From Candidatus Shapirobacteria bacterium (GTDB taxonomy: Bacteria; Patescibacteriota; Microgenomatia; UBA12405), in NCBI GenBank assembly GCA_023245435.1, contig JAHFKH010000008.1:18862-26707 (forward strand): DNA of 7,846 bases, in the 5' to 3' direction. A program made the position numbers and the translations under genes. The notes beneath the pieces were generated by a model. That model was given only the letters and a program-made list of their open reading frames with translations, ran no database searches and was not told the origin of the DNA. Of this stretch, positions 1 through 5,192 are shown piece by piece. The number at the start of each line of letters is the position of its first letter. Within the stretch, counting starts at the first letter, position 1.

Positions 1-1284
1 ATTCATCGACCGTGGATTGATGCCATTAAAATAAAATGTCCAAAATGTGGTCAAGAGGTCAGCCGTGTCACCGAAGTTGGTGATTGTTGGCTTGATGCTG
101 GAGTCGTTCCCTTTTCTACTTTAAAATATTTAACCGATAAAGATTATTGGCACAAATGGTTTCCCGCCGACATGGTTTTGGAAATGACTGAGCAAGTCCG
201 ACTATGGTTTTATTCGATGTTATTTTTTGGGGTTACTTTGCAAGATTCTATTCCATACAAAACCGTCGTGACTCACAGTGAAGTTCGTGATGAAAAAGGC
301 GAACGAATGTCCAAAACCAAAAAAAATGGAATACCATATGACGAAGCTGTTGAAAAAATGTCAGCTGACGCTATGCGCTGGCTATATTGTTTACAAAAAC
401 CGTCATCAAACGTAAATTTTGGTTATAACGTCGCTGATGGAGTTAAGCGAGAATATATTTTATTACTGTGGAATACATATCGTTTTTTCACTCAACACGC
501 CAATTTAGAAGATTGGAAACCTTCCTCTAGCCCGTCGGTAGACGGACGTAGTAATCCCCTCGATAAATGGATTTTATCCCGACTCAATTCAACAATTGAA
601 ATTGTCACTAAAAACCTTAACCACTTTGGAACTGCTACCGCCACTCAATCAATTCAAAATTTTGTCACCGATTTATCGACTTGGTATATTCGTCGCAATC
701 GTGATCGGACCGATAATTTTGAATTACTCTATTTGATATTCACCAAACTTTCAATAATTATCTCACCTTTTACTCCATTTTTAGGTGAAATTTTACACAA
801 AAATTTGGCGACTGATACACTTTCTGTTAATTTAGAAAATTGGCCTGTATCCGATAAATCATTAATTAATTTGGATTTGGAATCACAAATGGACAAGGTT
901 CGAAAAATTTGTCAAGACATTCATGCTGCTCGACAACTGGCAAACTTAAAAATCCGACAACCTTTAAATTCGGTTACTATAACAGAAAAATTTAGCGATG
1001 AATTGCTGACAATTATTAAAGATGAAACCAATATAAAAAATATTAATATTGGTACAAATTTTTCGCTCGATACTAATTTAACTCCAGAATTAATTGCCGA
1101 ATGCGAATATCGTGATTTTGTCAGAAACATTCAAGTTTTACGCAAAAATCAAGGTTTTGAAGTTAAAGATAAAATAAATATAGTCGCTCCAACCTGGCCC
1201 CAAATTTTTGAATCGGAAATTCTTGCTAAAACTTTAGCTATTTCGATTAAAAAAGGTGATATTCTCACCATTACCAAAGCCTAA
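1..1284 (+). CDS. ileS: Isoleucyl-tRNA synthetase, C-terminal part (5' end outside window)
   Basis: Class I aminoacyl-tRNA synthetase that charges tRNA-Ile in the cytoplasm. The frame is open from base 1 and no start is visible; 427 residues remain of a protein usually about 900-1000 long. In order one sees an HRPWID segment, a CPKC zinc-type knuckle (about residues 13-16), VTEVGDCWLDAG (the family's RVPEVxDxWFDSG), EQVRLWFYS, the ATP-binding signature in the form RMSKT (residues 102-106) followed by KKN, and then the anticodon-binding domain with LDKWILSRLN and STWYIRRNRDR. The end carries KIRQPL, LDTNLTPELIAE and YRDFVRNIQVLRK, all typical of IleS. The KKN after the signature and the AYRF-like NTYRFF helix suggest the eukaryote-like IleS type; this is inferred from memory of the family. 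The stop overlaps the rodA start by one base (TAATG), implying co-transcription. Confidence 0.95.
   Translation: MHRPWIDAIKIKCPKCGQEVSRVTEVGDCWLDAGVVPFSTLKYLTDKDYWHKWFPADMVLEMTEQVRLWFYSMLFFGVTLQDSIPYKTVVTHSEVRDEKGERMSKTKKNGIPYDEAVEKMSADAMRWLYCLQKPSSNVNFGYNVADGVKREYILLLWNTYRFFTQHANLEDWKPSSSPSVDGRSNPLDKWILSRLNSTIEIVTKNLNHFGTATATQSIQNFVTDLSTWYIRRNRDRTDNFELLYLIFTKLSIIISPFTPFLGEILHKNLATDTLSVNLENWPVSDKSLINLDLESQMDKVRKICQDIHAARQLANLKIRQPLNSVTITEKFSDELLTIIKDETNIKNINIGTNFSLDTNLTPELIAECEYRDFVRNIQVLRKNQGFEVKDKINIVAPTWPQIFESEILAKTLAISIKKGDILTITKA
532..545. repeat. Small GC-rich palindrome inside ileS
   Basis: CCGTC-GGTA-GACGG forms a perfect 5-bp stem with a 4-base loop. It sits in the variable linker between the catalytic and anticodon-binding domains and is translated in frame (around SPSVDGRS). 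It is distinctly more GC-rich than its surroundings. It may be a decayed copy of a dispersed palindrome, but no second copy was found in this window. Confidence 0.35.
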
Positions 1285-2288
1285 TGTTGTTCAACCATCG
1301 TTTATTTCCAGTTGTCTCGGCTCTACTAATTTTGTTTTGTCTAAATTTGTTAATGATTTCTTCTTTGGCCCCCCAATTATTGGGTAAACAAATACTCGCT
1401 TGGGTTATTAGTTTTATTTTATTTTTTATTGGCACTCAAATTAATCCCAATCTTAATCAAAAAAGTCGATGGATACTTTTTGTTGGTTCATGTCTTTTAT
1501 TATTAACTCCCATAATATTGGGCAATATTACTCGCGGTTCACGTCGTTGGATAAACATTGGTTCACTGTCTATTCAGCCCAGTGAAATTGTCAAACCTCC
1601 ATTAATGCTTTTTTTAGCTTCAGGGCAATTACCCTTACTTCATTTTATTCCTATTTTTATTGTCGCCTCACAACCGGATTTAGGCTCGGCCATCACTTTG
1701 TTTGTTCTAATGATTCCCATTATTTTATATTCGCCTAAATTATTTAAACTTGCCATAGTCGCCACGATTTGTCTTTTGTTAATCTCCCCGCTTATATGGA
1801 AATATGTTCTTCACGATTATCAAAAAAACCGAATTGAAACTTTTCTTGAACCACAACATGATCCACTCGGACAAGGATACAATTTAATACAATCACAAAT
1901 TGCCGTTGGATCTGGTGGTTTATTTGGTAAAGGTTATCGTCAAGGAACCCAAGGTCAATTATTATTTTTACCCGAAAAACACACTGATTTTATTTTTGCC
2001 GCTACCGCCGAAGAACTCGGTTTGGTTTCTGTTTTACTAATATTTTTTGCCTATTTTTTATTAATTACCTCACTATTAACCAAAGCTTATGACACCAAAC
2101 ACAACAAAACCTTGTTTTTATTTACTCTTGGTATTTGTTTTGAAATTTGGACACAAGTAGTCATCAACATTGGCATGAATATTGGATTATTGCCAGTTAC
2201 CGGCATTCCTTTGCCATTTTTATCAGTCGGTGGTTCATCGCTGATGGCTCTATTATTTTCGATTGGTGTGATATACTCAAACTTATGA
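1284..2288 (+). CDS. rodA: SEDS-family peptidoglycan glycosyltransferase, RodA-like
   Basis: Integral membrane enzyme that polymerises lipid II into glycan strands, normally for lateral wall growth and with a class B PBP partner. At 334 residues it is shorter than the usual 370-400. Hydrophobic segments occur at roughly 7-28, 32-52, 62-80, 117-150, 154-175, 235-267, 275-305 and 310-332. Conserved blocks are RGSRRWINIGSLSIQPSEIVK-type residues (84-104), QPDLGSA with the expected catalytic Asp132, DPLGQGYNLIQSQIAVGSGG (193-212), GTQGQLLFLPEKHTDFIFA (221-239), AEELG and GIPLPFLSVGGSS (307-319). The GTQxQLxFLPExHTDFIFA block fits RodA better than FtsW. The segment between QPSE and QPDLG is some 15 residues shorter than in E. 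coli RodA. The ATG overlaps the ileS stop and the TGA overlaps the rplU start (ATGA), so translational coupling is likely. No PBP gene is visible. Confidence 0.9.
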   Translation: MLFNHRLFPVVSALLILFCLNLLMISSLAPQLLGKQILAWVISFILFFIGTQINPNLNQKSRWILFVGSCLLLLTPIILGNITRGSRRWINIGSLSIQPSEIVKPPLMLFLASGQLPLLHFIPIFIVASQPDLGSAITLFVLMIPIILYSPKLFKLAIVATICLLLISPLIWKYVLHDYQKNRIETFLEPQHDPLGQGYNLIQSQIAVGSGGLFGKGYRQGTQGQLLFLPEKHTDFIFAATAEELGLVSVLLIFFAYFLLITSLLTKAYDTKHNKTLFLFTLGICFEIWTQVVINIGMNIGLLPVTGIPLPFLSVGGSSLMALLFSIGVIYSNL

Positions 2289-2599
2289 AATACGCAATTA
2301 TAGCCACTTCTGGCACCCAATATCGTGTCGAGGAAGACCAAATCATCACTGTCGACAAATTAGAGGGTGAAAAAGACTCGACTGGCACAATTAAATCGGT
2401 TTTATTAATCGTCGACGACGACAAAATTAAAATTGGTACTCCAGAAGTCAAAGACGCTACCGTTGAATACAAAATAGTTAATCAATATCAGGGTGACAAA
2501 GTTCGCGTTTCCAAATTTAAAGCCAAATCACGTTATCGCAAAACTATGGGTTTTAGAGCCCAATTAACCGATATTAAGATTTTAAAGATTAATTTATAA
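2285..2599 (+). CDS. rplU: 50S ribosomal protein L21
   Basis: Large-subunit protein that binds 23S rRNA. The 104-residue product has the L21 start (MKYAIIATSGTQYRVEE), the central DDDKIKIGTPEV segment (family pattern GxxVxxGxPxV) and the C-terminal basic block KAKSRYRKTMGFRAQLTDIK. Length is normal for L21. A longer reading from an ATG at 2147 would add 46 residues unrelated to L21 that overlap rodA, so the start at 2285 is chosen. That ATG shares four bases with the rodA stop. No Shine-Dalgarno is visible, which fits coupling to rodA translation. The usual bacterial rplU-rpmA pairing follows. Confidence 0.96.
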   Translation: MKYAIIATSGTQYRVEEDQIITVDKLEGEKDSTGTIKSVLLIVDDDKIKIGTPEVKDATVEYKIVNQYQGDKVRVSKFKAKSRYRKTMGFRAQLTDIKILKINL

Positions 2600-2624
2600 T
2601 TCGTAATTCGTAATTTTTAATTTA
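2597..2624. repeat. Four tandem 7-base units in the rplU-rpmA gap
   Basis: The spacer reads as TAATTCG, TAATTCG, TAATTTT, TAATTTA, starting on the rplU stop codon and ending six bases before the rpmA ATG. The first two units are identical and the last two decayed. TATAAT at 2595-2600 overlaps the array and resembles a -10 box, but no convincing -35 was found upstream. The array replaces any recognisable ribosome binding site for rpmA. Confidence 0.6.
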
Positions 2625-2629
2625 AATAT

Positions 2630-2995
2630 ATGGCACATACAAAATCACAAGGTAAAACAAATCAGAAATCAAATCGTCCCGGGCAAAGACTGGGGATTAA
2701 AAAATCTGGTGGACAAAAAGTTGCTGTTGGTCAAATTATTGCCCGTCAAGTTGGTTCCAAATATCATTCTGGTTTAGGTACCAAACTCGGCAAAGACTTT
2801 ACTATTTATGCTATCCGTCCTGGTATTGTCAAATTTATAAATAAATTAGGCAAGAAATTCATCACCGTCATCAAACCAATAGTAAAAACTGTCAAAAAAG
2901 AGACCAAAGTTGTTGAGAAAAAAGTAACAGTTAAAAAAGTTGTCGCCAAAAAACCTGCTGTTAAGAAAATTGTTGCTAAAAAAGTAATTAAATAA
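2630..2995 (+). CDS. rpmA: 50S ribosomal protein L27 with lysine-rich C-terminal repeat tail
   Basis: Large-subunit protein whose N-terminus reaches the peptidyl-transferase centre. Residues 1-81 are L27: MAHTKSQGKT, GQRLGIKKSGGQ, VGQIIARQVGSKYHSGLG and LGKDFTIYAIRPGIVKF. The N-terminus starts directly at MAHTKS, so there is no Firmicutes-type cleaved extension. Residues 82-121 go beyond the usual L27 end: 40 residues with 16 lysines, only two acidic residues, and a lysine pair exactly every five residues (97-98, 102-103, 107-108, 112-113, 117-118). The tail resembles histone H1-like or HU-like basic tails and probably binds rRNA or DNA (inference). It follows rplU after 30 bases with no Shine-Dalgarno. 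The tail has the same frame and no stop before 2993, so it belongs to the protein. Confidence 0.94.
   Translation: MAHTKSQGKTNQKSNRPGQRLGIKKSGGQKVAVGQIIARQVGSKYHSGLGTKLGKDFTIYAIRPGIVKFINKLGKKFITVIKPIVKTVKKETKVVEKKVTVKKVVAKKPAVKKIVAKKVIK
2909..2983 (+). repeat. Five 15-base repeats coding for the L27 tail
   Basis: Five in-frame 15-base units encode VVEKK, VTVKK, VVAKK, PAVKK and IVAKK. Units end in AAAAAA (AAGAAA in the fourth). The period is exact in both DNA and protein, consistent with growth by slippage followed by divergence. Confidence 0.8.
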
Positions 2996-3014
2996 TTGAC
3001 CTAGTTCGTCATCT

Positions 3015-3051
3015 TTTTCACGAGGTGTTTTCATAGTATAGTTTTACTATG
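3015..3051 (+). promoter_or_regulatory. Putative leaderless promoter with inverted repeat at parB start
   Basis: TTTTCA (3015-3020) and TATAGT (3037-3042), 16 bases apart, resemble -35 and -10 boxes. The parB ATG starts seven bases after the -10, about where transcription would begin, so the mRNA may be leaderless; no Shine-Dalgarno is present. A perfect 7-bp inverted repeat, CATAGTA (3032-3038) and TACTATG (3045-3051), overlaps the -10 and includes the start codon, and could act as an operator or RNA hairpin. This is inferred from pattern only. Confidence 0.4.
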
Positions 3052-3894
3052 AAAGATATCACTCAAATCCCCACCAACCAGCTTGAACCCAATCCACTCC
3101 AACCACGAGGAATTATCAATCCTGATTCCGTCACCGATTTGGTCGAATCAATTCGTGAACACGGTATTCTTGAACCTTTAATTGTTGCCCAAACACCGGC
3201 CGGATTTCAAATAATTGCCGGTGAACGACGTTGGCGCGCCGCTCGTATTTTAAAATTACCCTATGTTCCCGTTATCATCAAAAAAGTAAATCCTCAACAA
3301 ATGTTGGAAATGGCCATTGTTGAAAATGTCCAACGTCAAGATTTAAATCCAATTGAGCGCGCTAAGGCCTTTAATCGGCTCAGAGAAGAATTTAATTTAG
3401 ATAATCACGCCATAGCCAAGAAAGTTAGCAAAAGTGTTCCTTACGTCATAAATGTTCTTAAACTATTAACTCTTCCCGATGCCATAAAAGATGGTTTACT
3501 TTCTGGTTTAATTTCCGAAGGTCATGGTCGTGCTTTGGGAGGAATTGGTGATACCAGACTAATGATTGAAGCCTATAAAATAATTATTCGAGAAAAAGCT
3601 TCTGTTCGTCGCGCCGAAGAAATTGCTCGCCGAATGCGCCAAAAAATTGATGAAGGTCTGGTTCCAATTACCGCCGAAAATATTCCCCAGTTTTTACGTT
3701 CTCGAATGGATAGTATCAGCCAAGATTTTGAATCAACATTTGAAGAAAAAACTACCAAAGTAAAAATATCTCAAACAAATGTTTATACCAAAGTTATTTT
3801 TCAATTCAAGGGTCCCATGGACCAAAGATTTGAACAACTTCAAATTTTATATCAAGAAATTTGTAAAAAACCGTTAACTAAAATCGAATCGTAG
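3049..3894 (+). CDS. parB: Chromosome-partitioning protein ParB/Spo0J
   Basis: DNA-binding CTPase clamp that loads at parS sites near the origin and works with ParA in chromosome segregation. The 281-residue product has the usual length. Residues 5-95 form the ParB/sulfiredoxin-type N-domain, with NPLQPR, GERRWRAA (58-65, CTP-binding region) and ENVQRQDLNPIE (92-103). A helix-turn-helix follows at about 118-140 (AIAKKVSKSVPYVINVLKLL), then the linker domain with SEGHGRAL. The C-terminal dimerisation part is around 233-275, with TKVKI and KVIFQFKG. No parA lies next to it in the window and no full parS palindrome was found. Its 3' end overlaps the convergent lepB gene by 17 bases. Confidence 0.94.
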   Translation: MKDITQIPTNQLEPNPLQPRGIINPDSVTDLVESIREHGILEPLIVAQTPAGFQIIAGERRWRAARILKLPYVPVIIKKVNPQQMLEMAIVENVQRQDLNPIERAKAFNRLREEFNLDNHAIAKKVSKSVPYVINVLKLLTLPDAIKDGLLSGLISEGHGRALGGIGDTRLMIEAYKIIIREKASVRRAEEIARRMRQKIDEGLVPITAENIPQFLRSRMDSISQDFESTFEEKTTKVKISQTNVYTKVIFQFKGPMDQRFEQLQILYQEICKKPLTKIES

Positions 3895-4468
3895 GTACCA
3901 AACCCACTGAAGCAATCGGCCAATACTTAAAAAACGCCCTCCCAACAATCAAACTTTTTTTAATTGGACCAAATTCACGACCATCACGAGAATGACTTCG
4001 ATTGTCACCAAAAGGTAAATACATGCCCGGTGGAACAACCACTTCTTCACCTTCTTTACAAAATTCACCCGAATCTGACACAAAATCACTTGGTAAAAAA
4101 GATTGATCAAGTAACTGACCATTTAAATAAACCTTACCACCTTCAACTTTTACTCGATCTCCCGGTATTCCCATAACTCTTTTAATATATTCGCATTCGT
4201 TTTCGGAACAAGGTTCGGATGGGGGAGCCTTAAACACAATTACATCACCTCGTTTCGGTTCAGAAAATTGATAAGTTAATTTATCAGTCAATAAATATTC
4301 ACCATTAACAAAATTGGGTAACATTGAATTACCTTTAACTTCGTTTGGCTGAGCTACAAATAAATACATCAAAACAAACACCGACAAAGCCAAAACAATC
4401 GATTGGACAAACTCCAAAATAAAATTACCAATCGAAAATCCCGCTTGTGATTTAAATTTTTCTATCAT
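3878..4468 (-). CDS. lepB: Signal peptidase I
   Basis: Membrane-anchored Ser/Lys protease that removes signal peptides from exported proteins. From the ATG at 4468 the product has 196 residues. One N-terminal membrane segment lies at about 14-38, followed by the catalytic serine in KGNSMLPNF (Ser48) and the catalytic lysine in YIKRVMGIPGD (Lys96). The C-terminal box GDNRSHSRDGREFG matches the family GDNRxxSxDSRxxG. A TTG twelve codons upstream (4504) would extend the frame, but that stretch contains the AT-rich promoter-like bases, so the ATG is preferred. A weak GGAAG lies two bases before the ATG. The gene diverges from tRNA-Val and converges with parB. The nearby L,D-transpeptidase, which has a signal peptide, is a likely substrate. 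Confidence 0.93.
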   Translation of the reverse strand: MIEKFKSQAGFSIGNFILEFVQSIVLALSVFVLMYLFVAQPNEVKGNSMLPNFVNGEYLLTDKLTYQFSEPKRGDVIVFKAPPSEPCSENECEYIKRVMGIPGDRVKVEGGKVYLNGQLLDQSFLPSDFVSDSGEFCKEGEEVVVPPGMYLPFGDNRSHSRDGREFGPIKKSLIVGRAFFKYWPIASVGLVPTIRF

Positions 4469-4485
4469 AGCTTCCAGTTTAACTG

Positions 4486-4500
4486 TTTTATATGTATAAT
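4486..4500. promoter_or_regulatory. Possible divergent promoter between lepB and tRNA-Val
   Basis: A pure A/T and T-rich stretch has a perfect TATAAT (4495-4500) facing the tRNA, 14 bases before its first base. On the opposite strand, TATACA (4498-4493) and TATAAA (4492-4487) face lepB. No good -35 match is visible for either direction. CAGTTTAACTG (4475-4485), an 11-base palindrome, lies between this stretch and the lepB ATG. Confidence 0.45.
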
Positions 4501-4514
4501 CCAACTACCAATTC

Positions 4515-4586
4515 GGCCGCTTGGCTCAGTGGTAGAGCATTCCATTCACATTGGAAAGGTCAGTGGTTCGATCCCACTAGCGGCCA
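4515..4586 (+). tRNA. tRNA-Val, anticodon CAC
   Basis: A full cloverleaf can be folded by hand. The acceptor stem pairs GGCCGCT with AGCGGCC (7 of 7). The D arm is GCTC/GAGC with a 7-base loop. The anticodon stem is TTCCA/TGGAA around loop TTCACAT, giving CAC at 4547-4549, which reads GTG (valine). The variable loop is AGGTC, and the T arm is AGTGG/CCACT with loop TTCGATC. Discriminator base is A. CCA is not encoded (CAT follows), so CCA must be added after processing. No terminator follows before the next gene. Confidence 0.96.
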
Positions 4587-4607
4587 CATCACATGTTATT
4601 CTAAATT

Positions 4608-5192
4608 ATGTACAATTTATTACTCGCGTTTTTGGCTAGTATTTTCTCTTTTCAAACCCCTCTTGCCTCAACTAATATTGTTAGTGATTATGACCCAAGC
4701 CAAAATGTGGCAATTTTTAACAATCAAGAATTACCCATTCCTCCACAAAAATTTGCCGAAACAAAAATACTAGGTGACTCCGATACCTCAGCTAATAAAC
4801 GCATTGAAGTAAATTTAACAAACCAAACATTAACTGCATACGAAAACGACAATATTGTTGGTAGCTTTCTTATATCCTCAGGTAAATGGAATCGAACTCC
4901 AGTTGGTACTTATAAAATTTGGGCAAAAGTAAAGTCACAAAAAATGTCAGGAGGGTCAAAAGAATTAGGAACATATTATTATTTACCAAATGTTCCATAT
5001 ATTATGTTTTTTTACAATGATAGTGTTGCCAAAAAATTAGGTTTTAGTTTACACGGAACCTATTGGCACAACAATTTCGGCGTCCCTATGTCGCACGGTT
5101 GTATTAATATGAAAACATCAGAAGCTCAAATTATGTTTAACTGGGCCGACGAAAATACCCCCATCATTATCTTTGGAAAATATATCTACTAA
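4608..5192 (+). CDS. Exported L,D-transpeptidase (YkuD family)
   Basis: Cysteine enzyme that makes 3-3 or related cross-links in peptidoglycan outside the membrane. The 194-residue product starts with a signal-peptide-like segment (residues 1-20, likely cleavage after PLA). The YkuD domain begins at RIEVNLTNQTLTAYEN (65-80), continues with TPVGTYKIWAK, and ends with the catalytic block: LHGTYW (His149) and GVPMSHGCINM (Ser162, His163, Cys165). All expected active-site residues are present. There are no extra binding domains and no membrane anchor, so it is a minimal secreted form. It starts 21 bases after the tRNA with no visible promoter or Shine-Dalgarno, so it may share the tRNA transcript. 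Its TAA overlaps the stop of the convergent hydrolase gene by four bases. Together with rodA it shows a peptidoglycan wall. Confidence 0.93.
   Translation: MYNLLLAFLASIFSFQTPLASTNIVSDYDPSQNVAIFNNQELPIPPQKFAETKILGDSDTSANKRIEVNLTNQTLTAYENDNIVGSFLISSGKWNRTPVGTYKIWAKVKSQKMSGGSKELGTYYYLPNVPYIMFFYNDSVAKKLGFSLHGTYWHNNFGVPMSHGCINMKTSEAQIMFNWADENTPIIIFGKYIY

Noticed and set aside
172..1284. ileS beginning at the ATG at 172
   Set aside because: The same frame is open back to base 1 and encodes IleS motifs upstream, so that methionine is internal.
2147..2284. N-terminal extension of L21
   Set aside because: The extra 46 residues lie inside rodA in another frame and have no similarity to L21.
3014..3030. 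TTTTTCACGAGG upstream of parB as a parS site
   Set aside because: Only the left half resembles the parS consensus TGTTTCACGTGAAACA; the right half does not continue the palindrome.
3955..3961. T-run as parB terminator
   Set aside because: Seven T's lie within lepB coding and no stable GC-rich stem precedes them.
4469..4504. TTG start for lepB giving 208 residues
   Set aside because: The extension covers promoter-like AT-rich bases and abuts the tRNA; the ATG at 4468 gives a normal N-terminus before the membrane segment.
4492..4773. Plus-strand ORF through the tRNA
   Set aside because: It overlaps a perfect tRNA and the transpeptidase in another frame; it is a shadow.
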